This document shows positions 1 through 5,639 of a DNA stretch of 7,189 nt, one piece after another. The DNA is taken from the NCBI GenBank assembly GCA_013813135.1, contig JACCSF010000291.1, positions 1 to 7,189 on the forward strand, written 5' to 3'. Each line of letters begins with the position of its first letter. Positions within the stretch are counted from its first letter, which is position 1. Below the pieces are notes generated by a model. It was not told where the DNA came from. It worked only from the letters and a program-made list of their open reading frames with translations, and searched no databases. The stretch is from Thermoleophilaceae bacterium (GTDB lineage Bacteria; Actinomycetota; Thermoleophilia; Solirubrobacterales; Thermoleophilaceae). Position numbers and translations under genes: made by a program.

Positions 1-1
1 G

Positions 2-478
2 CTCGTCCGCGGCGCCGGCGGCGATCGCGCGATCCCGGCGGCCGACTTCTTCGTGGGACCGCTCACCACGGCGGTCGAGCCGGGCGAGCTGCTCCTCGGC
101 GTCGAGGTGGAGCCGCCTCCGGCAGGCACCGGTTCGGCGTTCCTCGAGGTCGCCCGCACGCACGGCGCCTTCGCGCTGGCGGCCGTGGCGGCGCTGCTGC
201 ACGTTGACCCGAGCGGGAGCATCGACCACATCCGGCTGGCGCTGGCCGGCGTGGGTGGCGCTCCCTACGTCCCGCGCTGGCTCGACGAGGCGGCCCTCGG
301 CGAGATCCCGGGCGAGTCGCTGTTTCGACGGATCGGCGAGCGCGTGGGCGACGAGGTGGAGCCGTTCGACGATATCCACGCCTCCGCGGTCTACCGCAAG
401 CGGGTCGCGGGCGTGCTGACGGTGCGGGCGCTGACGGCGGCCGCCGCCGCCGGCGGGGACGGGCGGGGCGCCGCATGA
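2..478 (+). CDS. Molybdenum hydroxylase FAD-binding subunit, CoxM/CutM type (5'-truncated)
   Basis: The C-terminal 158 residues of the medium subunit of a xanthine dehydrogenase/CO dehydrogenase-family molybdenum hydroxylase; the frame is open from base 2, so the start lies outside the window. In this family the subunit binds FAD and passes electrons from the [2Fe-2S] subunit to the final acceptor in the cytoplasm. Seen directly: the end of the FAD-binding (PCMH) domain, with the family-typical stretch DRAIPAADFFVGPLTTA followed by EPGELL, then the CO-dehydrogenase flavoprotein C-terminal domain with ARTHGAFALAAVAALL, a GVGGAPY turn, and the terminal DDIHASAVYRKRVAGVL motif. The protein ends in an Ala/Gly-rich tail. 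Complete homologues are about 280-290 residues, so roughly 130 N-terminal residues, including most FAD contacts, are missing. Its TGA overlaps the ATG of the [2Fe-2S] subunit gene (ATGA). The family is clear; the substrate (CO, purine, N-heterocycle, aldehyde) cannot be read from this subunit. Confidence 0.93.
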   Translation, partial: LVRGAGGDRAIPAADFFVGPLTTAVEPGELLLGVEVEPPPAGTGSAFLEVARTHGAFALAAVAALLHVDPSGSIDHIRLALAGVGGAPYVPRWLDEAALGEIPGESLFRRIGERVGDEVEPFDDIHASAVYRKRVAGVLTVRALTAAAAAGGDGRGAA

Positions 479-972
479 CGCGCAGCGTGCGCGCCGTCGT
501 GAACGGGCAGCCGCTCGAGCTGGAGATCGAGCCGCGCCGTCTGCTCGCCGACGCGCTGCGCGAGGACGCGCACCTGTTCGGCACCCACCTTGGCTGCGAG
601 CACGGCGTCTGCGGCGCATGCACGGTGCTGGTCGACGGCGAACCGGTGCGCTCGTGCCTGATGCTTGCCGTCCAGGCCGACGGCGCCGAGATCACCACCG
701 TCGAGGGCCTGTCGCCCAACGGCGGCGGCCTGCACCCGCTCCAGGAGGCCTTCCGCGACCACCACGCGCTCCAGTGCGGGTTCTGCACCCCCGGCTTCCT
801 GATCGCGGCCCTCCACCTGCTCCGTGAGCGCCCGGACATCGACGACGAGGGCGAGATCCGCGAGGCGCTCGCCGGCAATCTCTGCCGCTGCACCGGCTAC
901 TCGAACATCGTCGACGCGGTGCGCGACGCCGCGGGCCGCATGCGGCAGCACTCCGTGGAAGAGAAAGGCTGA
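475..972 (+). CDS. Molybdenum hydroxylase [2Fe-2S] subunit, CoxS/CutS type
   Basis: A complete 165-residue small subunit of a molybdenum hydroxylase, which carries two [2Fe-2S] clusters linking the molybdenum site to FAD. The N-terminal plant-ferredoxin-like domain holds C41, C46, C49 and C61 (GCEHGVCGACTV, then RSC). The C-terminal helical domain holds C101 and C104 (QCGFCTPGF) and C137 and C139 (NLCRCTGY). All eight cluster cysteines are present, and Q100, the residue that usually contacts the pyranopterin, is conserved, so the protein looks functional. Length is normal for the family (about 155-170). The ATG is chosen because it overlaps the stop of the FAD-subunit gene by four bases and gives the usual short lead into the VNGQPLELE strand. 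The large molybdopterin subunit does not follow; a ureohydrolase gene starts 3 bases after the stop. That is compatible with the large-subunit gene lying to the left of the window. Confidence 0.96.
   Translation: MTRSVRAVVNGQPLELEIEPRRLLADALREDAHLFGTHLGCEHGVCGACTVLVDGEPVRSCLMLAVQADGAEITTVEGLSPNGGGLHPLQEAFRDHHALQCGFCTPGFLIAALHLLRERPDIDDEGEIREALAGNLCRCTGYSNIVDAVRDAAGRMRQHSVEEKG
961..968 (+). promoter_or_regulatory. Ribosome binding site of the ureohydrolase gene
   Basis: GAGAAAGG lies 7 bases before the ATG at 976, within the last codons of the [2Fe-2S] subunit gene. It supports this start over later in-frame ATGs. The stop codon of the upstream gene lies between the site and the start. The same arrangement recurs before the amidohydrolase gene at 2734. 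Confidence 0.6.
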
Positions 973-975
973 CCA

Positions 976-1965
976 ATGGCGATTCTCCACGCCGGGATTG
1001 CGACGTTCCTCCAGGCCCCGCCCCTGGCGCCCGACCGCGACGCCCTCCGGCAGGCGGGCGCCACGGTGGGGGTGCTCGGGCTGCCCTACGACAGCACCAC
1101 GGTCACGCGTCCGGGCGCCAGCCACGGCCCGCGCGCCATCCGCGACGCCTCCTCGCACTTCTCGTTCGGCGGCGGCTACCACTTGGACTACGACGTCACG
1201 ATCTCGGATCACCTGACCCTGGCGGACTGCGGCGACGTGGACGGCGCGCCCGGGCGGGCGCAGGAGACGAGCGACCGCACCGAGCTGGCGCTCGACGAGA
1301 TCTGGGTGGCCGGGTGCTTCCCGGTGCTGCTCGGCGGGGACCACGGGACCACCATCCCCGGCGCCCGCGCCGCGGCCCGCCACATCGACGGTCCGATGGG
1401 GTTCGTCATGTTCGACACCCACCTCGATACCGCCCCGGAGATCGACGGGGAGCCGCTATCGCACTGCTGCCCCGCGCACCGGGTGCTCGACCTCCCGAAC
1501 GTCGAGGGCCGCAACATGGCGATCATCGGCGCGCACGGGGCGGCGAACCCGAAGCTCGAGAAGGACGTGGCCGACGAGCACGGCATCTCGGTGTTCACGG
1601 TTCGCGACATCGACCGCATGGGCATCGACGAGGTGGCTCGGCGGGCGCTCGAGGTGGCCGCGGGCGGGACCGCGGGGGTGTACCTGTCGGTCGACATCGA
1701 CGTGCTCGACGGCGCCTTCGCGTGGGGCACCTGCGGGCCGGAGATCGGCGGCATGACCGGCCGGGAGCTGGTCCGGGGCCTGGAGATCGTGGCCTCGGGG
1801 CCGATCGTGGCCATGGACTGCGTGGAGGTGGCGCCCTTCCTCGATGCATCCGGCAACACGGCGCGCGTCGGCGCGCGCGTGGTAATCGACGTGCTGGCCG
1901 CCCGCGCCGTGCGGCTGCGCGACGGAGCGGCCGCCGGAGCGGGCTCGGCCGCGGCCGCCTCATGA
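976..1965 (+). CDS. Arginase/agmatinase-family ureohydrolase, divergent
   Basis: A 329-residue member of the ureohydrolase superfamily (arginase, agmatinase, guanidinobutyrase, formiminoglutamase), whose members use a binuclear Mn (sometimes Ni) centre to hydrolyse guanidino, amidino or formimino groups. Seen directly: the agmatinase-like N-terminal stretch GLPYDSTTVTRPGASHGPRA (residues 35-54), GGDHG with H123, FDTHLD with D147, H149 and D151, and SVDIDVLD with D240 and D242, so all six canonical metal ligands are present. The late DCVEVAPFLDASGNTA motif (281-296) with E284 is also there. Departures from the consensus: DTH instead of DAH; LDGAFAWGTCGPE (244-256) where DP..APGTGTP is usual; and SHCC at 162-165 where an SHG-type motif is usual. 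Length is normal, and the tail is Ala-rich. It sits between a Mo-hydroxylase subunit and a GntR regulator, pointing to catabolism of an N-rich compound rather than arginine. The substrate is unknown; agmatinase annotation by similarity would be unsafe. Family assignment is secure. Confidence 0.9.
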   Translation: MAILHAGIATFLQAPPLAPDRDALRQAGATVGVLGLPYDSTTVTRPGASHGPRAIRDASSHFSFGGGYHLDYDVTISDHLTLADCGDVDGAPGRAQETSDRTELALDEIWVAGCFPVLLGGDHGTTIPGARAAARHIDGPMGFVMFDTHLDTAPEIDGEPLSHCCPAHRVLDLPNVEGRNMAIIGAHGAANPKLEKDVADEHGISVFTVRDIDRMGIDEVARRALEVAAGGTAGVYLSVDIDVLDGAFAWGTCGPEIGGMTGRELVRGLEIVASGPIVAMDCVEVAPFLDASGNTARVGARVVIDVLAARAVRLRDGAAAGAGSAAAAS

Positions 1966-2729
1966 GCTCGCCCGGCGCCACAAGAGGCAAGCCGCGCCTC
2001 GAGCTCGAGCCCGTGCGTCCGCTCGCGTTGAAGGAGCGCGTGATCCGGCAGTTGACGCGGCTGATCGAGGACGGGGCGATCAAGCCGGGCGACCAGCTGC
2101 CGAGCGAACGGGAGCTGAGCGAGGAGCTCCGGGTCAGCCGCGGCACCGTCAGAGAGGCGGTGCAGTTCCTGCAGGCGCTCGGACTGCTCGAGATCCGGCA
2201 CGGCTCGGGCACCTTCGTCCGGCTCGCCAAGGACGCGAGCGGGCTGCGCGAGGAGTGGCGCGAGTGGACGATCCGCCACGCCGCGCGCATCCACGACCTG
2301 CTCGAGATCCGCAAGGCGCTCGAGCCCTTCGCGGCCGAGCTGGCGGCTCAGCGCGCCGGCGAGGAGGACATGGCCGCGATGGAGGACGCGCTGGAGCTGA
2401 TGCAGCCGGCGGTCGACTCGCCCGACGTGACCGCCCTGATCCAGGCCGACCTCGCGTTCCACCATGCCCTCTGCGCCGCCGCCGGCAACGCCGCGCTCTC
2501 GGAGTTCGCCGACGCTCTCGGCGAGCAGCTCGTCCAGGAGCGCGGGGCGATCTGGAACATCCCCGGCCGCCCTACGCGGTCCCTGTTCGAGCACCGCGAG
2601 ATCTGCGAGGCGGTGCGGGCCGGCGACCCGCAGCGCGCCCGCCAGGCCGTGCTCGACCACCTCAACAGCGTCGAGGAGGACCTCGGCGCCTCCATCCTCA
2701 GCCCGCGCGAACCCACGAAGAAAGGTTGA
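1962..2729 (+). CDS. GntR family transcriptional regulator, FadR subfamily (FCD domain)
   Basis: A 255-residue DNA-binding regulator. Residues about 20-88 form the GntR winged helix: KERVIRQLTRLIEDGAIKPG, then DQLPSERELSEELRVSRGTV and the wing HGSGTFV. Residues about 108-240 form an all-helical FCD ligand-binding domain with its metal-binding set D163, H167 (DLAFH), H211 (EHREI) and H233 (DHLNSVE). FCD regulators are usually repressors released by an organic acid or a pathway intermediate. The start is the ATG that overlaps the upstream TGA (ATGA). The same frame stays open far upstream only because of base composition, and the family-typical N-terminus is reached without it. The gene lies in the middle of the operon, so it probably controls its own transcription together with the catabolic genes. 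No operator can be sought here because no intergenic DNA is present. The inducer is unknown. Confidence 0.95.
   Translation: MSSPGATRGKPRLELEPVRPLALKERVIRQLTRLIEDGAIKPGDQLPSERELSEELRVSRGTVREAVQFLQALGLLEIRHGSGTFVRLAKDASGLREEWREWTIRHAARIHDLLEIRKALEPFAAELAAQRAGEEDMAAMEDALELMQPAVDSPDVTALIQADLAFHHALCAAAGNAALSEFADALGEQLVQERGAIWNIPGRPTRSLFEHREICEAVRAGDPQRARQAVLDHLNSVEEDLGASILSPREPTKKG
2717..2725 (+). promoter_or_regulatory. Ribosome binding site of the amidohydrolase gene
   Basis: GAAGAAAGG lies 8 bases before the ATG at 2734, within the final codons of the regulator gene. It selects this ATG as the start, although the frame is open for a further 270 bases upstream. Confidence 0.65.
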
Positions 2730-2733
2730 CGCC

Positions 2734-3396
2734 ATGCCCGAGCCCTACATCGACCCGACCTGCACGGCGCTGCTCGTGATCGACATGCAGAAGGGCTTCT
2801 GCGATCCCGAGAGCCAGATGGAGAAGGCCGGGATCGGTACCGAGAACCAGCGGGCGATCCTCCCCGCCGTGCTGCGTCTCGTCGAGCTGGCGCGCGAGCG
2901 CGGCCTCCCCGTCCTCTGGTCGCAGCAGATCCATTACCCCGAGGACGTCACGCGCCGTCGCCGCCGCATTCCCTCGCACATCGACAAGCAGCACTGGGCG
3001 CCCTGCTTGCGCGGCACCTGGGAGGTCGACTTCGTCGACGAGGTGGCCGGCGCGATCCGCCCGGAGGACCTGATCGTGGAGAAGCACCGCGCGTCGGTCT
3101 TCTTCGAGACCACGCTCGACACCAAGCTGCGGATGCTCGGCATCGAGCAGATCATCATCTCCGGCTGCAACACCGATTTCTGCGTCGAGACCACGATCCG
3201 CGACGGCTACTACCGGGACATGGACCTGATCGTGGTCCGGGACTGCGTCGCCGGACCGCGGCGGCGGTTCCACGAGGACACGCTCGCGAAGGTCGAGACG
3301 TACTTCGGCGCCGTCGTGACGCTCGAGGAGCTGCCGAACGTGATCATGCCGCGCGTGCAGGCGCAGGAGGGCGCGCTGGCCGAGGCGCGGCCGTGA
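2734..3396 (+). CDS. Isochorismatase-like cysteine hydrolase (N-carbamoylsarcosine amidase/ureidoacrylate amidase-like)
   Basis: A 220-residue isochorismatase-fold hydrolase. The catalytic triad typical of the amide-cleaving members is visible: D17 in LLVIDMQKGF, K117 in VEKHRASVFF, and nucleophile C150 in SGCNTDFCVETT, where the cis-peptide precedes the TxxC segment. Relatives with this triad include N-carbamoylsarcosine amidohydrolase, RutB (ureidoacrylate amidohydrolase), nicotinamidase and biuret hydrolase. They hydrolyse N-carbamoyl or carboxamide groups, with release of ammonia and often CO2. Length is normal (about 190-230). A run of five arginines (74-78) lies in the lid region before the HIDKQHW segment. 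The ATG is fixed by a good ribosome binding site, and the TGA overlaps the GTG start of the HyuB-like gene. In creatinine degradation an N-carbamoylsarcosine amidase acts after an ATP-dependent HyuAB-type N-methylhydantoinase. The adjacency here suggests a similar step, but that is inference. Family is secure; substrate is not. Confidence 0.92.
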   Translation: MPEPYIDPTCTALLVIDMQKGFCDPESQMEKAGIGTENQRAILPAVLRLVELARERGLPVLWSQQIHYPEDVTRRRRRIPSHIDKQHWAPCLRGTWEVDFVDEVAGAIRPEDLIVEKHRASVFFETTLDTKLRMLGIEQIIISGCNTDFCVETTIRDGYYRDMDLIVVRDCVAGPRRRFHEDTLAKVETYFGAVVTLEELPNVIMPRVQAQEGALAEARP

Positions 3397-5639
3397 GCGC
3401 GGCCCGTACCGGCATCCGGCGAAGTGGTCCGCGCGCACTCGGCCGAGCCGAGCGCTTGCGGCTGAGGCTCGACCCGTCCACGTTCGAGATCGTCCGTCAC
3501 CGGCTCTGGTACATCAACGACGAGGGGGCTCTCACGATCGCCCGCCTGTCGGGATCGCCGGTGGCCACCGAGGTGTTCGACATGAACACCGGCTTGATGA
3601 CCGCCGCAGGCGATCTGGTCTACATCGACAACTTCATCTGCGCTCAGGCCACGACGCTGTCGCCGCTGGTGAAGCACCTGCGCGAGGAGTACGCCGACAA
3701 CCCCGGCTTCGGCCCGGACGACGTGTTCCTCTGCAACGACCCGTACATATCGGTCTGCCACCAGAACTGCGTGGCGGTCGCCGGGCCCATCTTCGACGGG
3801 GACGAGCTGGTGGCCTGGACCGGAGCATCGCTGCACGCCATCGACGTGGGCGGCCCGACTGCCGGTCAGGTGCAGGTGGACGCCGCCGACATCCACGGCG
3901 AGCAGCCGCTGATCGGGCCGGTGAAGGTGTACGAGGGAGGTCGCTTCCGCAAGGACGTGGAGCACACCTACCTGAACAATTCGCGGCTGCCCGACATCCT
4001 CGGACTGGACCTGCGCGCCAAGGTGGCGGCGGTGCAGGTGATCCGGCGGCGGCTGCTCGAGGCGTTCGGGGAGTTCGGCCGGGACACCGTGCTGGCGGCG
4101 ATGGACGACGTGATCGACTACACCGAGGCGCGCCTGCGCGCGCGGCTCGCCGAGCTGCCGGACGGCACCTGGCGGCACCGCGGCTTCATCGAGTTCGGCG
4201 ACGACATCTACGAGTGCAGCGTCACGCTCGTCAAGGAGGGCGGCGACCTCCGCTTCGACTTCACCGACTCCGACGGGCAGGCGCCGGCCGTCATCAACTG
4301 CGCCTATCCGGGGCTCGTCGGCGGCGTGCTGGCGAGCGTGATGGTCTACCTCTGCTGGGACATGCCGTGGTCGCCGGCGGGGGTGCTGCGGACGATCGAG
4401 ATCGAGTCGCGGCCGGGCACGGTCGTGCACGCCGAATACCCGGCCGGCGTCTCGAAGTCGACCACCACCGCGATCTGGGAGGTCCGCAACCTCGCCAGCA
4501 TCGTGATCGCCAAGATGCTCGCCGCGAGCGAGAGCCACCGCGACCGGGCGATGGCCGGCTGGCAGGGGGTGAAGGCGCTCGAGGAGCTGTTCGGCCACGA
4601 GCGGGGCGGGGAGCGGTTCGGCGGGCCGCTGCTCGACGGCATGGCCGGCGGCGGCGGCGCGATGCCGCACCGCGACGGCATCGACACGGGCGGCCACACC
4701 AGCTCTCTGCGCGCGACGATCGCCAATGTCGAGAGCTACGAGCTGCGCTATCCGATCCTCTACCTGTACCGGCGCCAGACGCCCGACTCGGGCGGCCCCG
4801 GGACGTTCCGGGGCGGCGCTGGGATCAGCCTCATGTACACGGTACGCGGCGTCGAGGAGATCTCTACCAAGATCCTCCACACGTTCGGGGTCGAGCAGCC
4901 GGAGTCGCCCGGGCTCTGCGGCGGCTACCCGTCCACAACGAACCAGTTCGCGATCGTCCGCGACTCCGACGTGCTGGAGCGGCTGGCCTCGGGGGAGGTT
5001 CCCCAGCGGCTCGAGGACCTGGCCGGCGAGCTGGAGATCCACGGCGCCTACGCCATCACTTCCATGGGCAGCGGGGACGTCTACCGCGCCGTGTCGATGG
5101 GCGGCGGCGGCTACGGCGACCCGCTCGACAGGGATCCGGAGCTGGTCGCTCGCGATGTCGAGCGCAGCCTGGTCACGCCCGAATGGGGCGCGCGCTCATG
5201 GGGGGTCGTGCTCAACGGCGCGGGGGACGTCGATAAGGGCGCCACCGAGGCGCGCCGGGAGGAGCTGCGCGAGGAGCGTCGGCAGGCGGCGGGATTCGCC
5301 TCGGCCGACAGCAATCCGGCCCGGCCGTGGACGCCCGCAGAAGAGGGCGTACGGCTGTCCGAGGCGCTCTTCTACGACCGCGGCGCCGAGCCGGTCGCCT
5401 ACCGCTGCCGCTGCGGCCAGGCGCTCGGGCCGGCGGACGTGCCCTATAAGCAGCTCGCCGCCCAGGCCCGCTTCCCGGTGCAGCGCATCGGCCCCGAGGT
5501 GAACCCGTACCGGGTCGGTGGAAGCCGCTTCGAGCTGCGCGAGTTCTACTGCCCTGGCTGCTACACGGTCCTGGAGGTCGAGATCGCCCGCCCCACGGAC
5601 CCGGTTCTCGACGACGCGCGGCTGACGCTCGTGCCATGA
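3393..5639 (+). CDS. Hydantoinase B/acetone carboxylase alpha-type subunit fused to a gamma-like zinc domain
   Basis: A 748-residue protein. Residues about 27-610 are a HyuB/oxoprolinase-B domain: LDPSTFEIVRHRLWYINDE, VFLCNDPY (111-118), LHAIDVGGPTAG (147-158), DFTDSDGQAP, and the typical GGGGYGDPLDRDPELVARDV end. Such subunits pair with HyuA-type ATPases in N-methylhydantoinase, 5-oxoprolinase-like, acetone and acetophenone carboxylases. Plain HyuB proteins are usually about 520-600 residues. Here a charged linker (about 611-668) leads to a domain with CRC (C672, C674) and CPGC (C720, C723). From memory it resembles the acetone carboxylase gamma subunit, including the EFYCPGCYTVLEVE stretch. 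This favours a carboxylase-like enzyme over a simple hydantoinase. The usual NDPY..GGTHLPD motif reads NDPYISVCHQNC, with Cys126 at the Asp position. The start is GTG overlapping the upstream TGA (GTGA); an AGGAGG at 3365-3370 is rather distant, and TTG at 3456 (codon 22), nearer the conserved region, is an alternative. Substrate unknown. Confidence 0.88.
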   Translation: MSAARTGIRRSGPRALGRAERLRLRLDPSTFEIVRHRLWYINDEGALTIARLSGSPVATEVFDMNTGLMTAAGDLVYIDNFICAQATTLSPLVKHLREEYADNPGFGPDDVFLCNDPYISVCHQNCVAVAGPIFDGDELVAWTGASLHAIDVGGPTAGQVQVDAADIHGEQPLIGPVKVYEGGRFRKDVEHTYLNNSRLPDILGLDLRAKVAAVQVIRRRLLEAFGEFGRDTVLAAMDDVIDYTEARLRARLAELPDGTWRHRGFIEFGDDIYECSVTLVKEGGDLRFDFTDSDGQAPAVINCAYPGLVGGVLASVMVYLCWDMPWSPAGVLRTIEIESRPGTVVHAEYPAGVSKSTTTAIWEVRNLASIVIAKMLAASESHRDRAMAGWQGVKALEELFGHERGGERFGGPLLDGMAGGGGAMPHRDGIDTGGHTSSLRATIANVESYELRYPILYLYRRQTPDSGGPGTFRGGAGISLMYTVRGVEEISTKILHTFGVEQPESPGLCGGYPSTTNQFAIVRDSDVLERLASGEVPQRLEDLAGELEIHGAYAITSMGSGDVYRAVSMGGGGYGDPLDRDPELVARDVERSLVTPEWGARSWGVVLNGAGDVDKGATEARREELREERRQAAGFASADSNPARPWTPAEEGVRLSEALFYDRGAEPVAYRCRCGQALGPADVPYKQLAAQARFPVQRIGPEVNPYRVGGSRFELREFYCPGCYTVLEVEIARPTDPVLDDARLTLVP
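5397..5597 (+). other. Encoded C-terminal Cys4 domain, acetone carboxylase gamma-like
   Basis: This stretch encodes residues about 669-735 of the HyuB-like protein. It has a C-x-C pair (C672, C674) and a C-P-G-C pair (C720, C723) about 46 residues apart, with a basic and aromatic region between them (PYKQLAAQARFPVQRI, NPYRVGG). The spacing and the flanking LREFYCPGC and LEVEIA strands fit a structural zinc site like that of acetone carboxylase gamma subunits, which are normally separate proteins. The assignment rests on remembered family patterns, not on a search. Confidence 0.65.

Noticed and set aside
391..1422. 343-codon open frame on the - strand across three genes
   Set aside because: It spans the FAD-subunit, [2Fe-2S] and ureohydrolase genes in antisense; nothing family-like in the translation.
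1861..1881. Alternating GC-rich stretch with a short direct repeat (GCGCGCGTCG then GCGCGCGCGT), possible Z-DNA or repeat element
   Set aside because: It falls within the ureohydrolase coding frame and simply encodes a repeated Ala-Arg-Val pattern; no further copies or symmetry suggest a regulatory role.
1314..1961. N-terminal extension of the GntR regulator to an upstream ATG
   Set aside because: The extension overlaps the ureohydrolase gene and reads as Arg/Gly-rich sequence. The regulator family starts near the winged helix, and the ATGA overlap at 1962 gives a natural start.
2464..2733. N-terminal extension of the amidohydrolase
   Set aside because: It overlaps the FCD domain of the regulator and is Ser/Ala/Arg-rich. 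The ATG at 2734 has a good ribosome binding site and gives the normal family N-terminus.
1209..2735. Long open frame on the - strand, 508 codons
   Set aside because: It lies antisense to the ureohydrolase and regulator genes, both with clear family motifs. The translation is rich in Arg, Ala, Ser and Pro, changes character along its length and shows no recognisable domain. Long antisense frames are expected at this GC content.
3210..5042. 610-codon open frame on the - strand
   Set aside because: It is antisense to the HyuB-like gene, with His/Arg/Val-rich low-information sequence and no motifs. A compositional shadow.
4214..5236. 340-codon open frame on the + strand in another phase inside the HyuB-like gene
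   Set aside because: Arg/Gly/Ala-rich shadow of the HyuB-like frame, which has continuous conserved motifs over the same bases.
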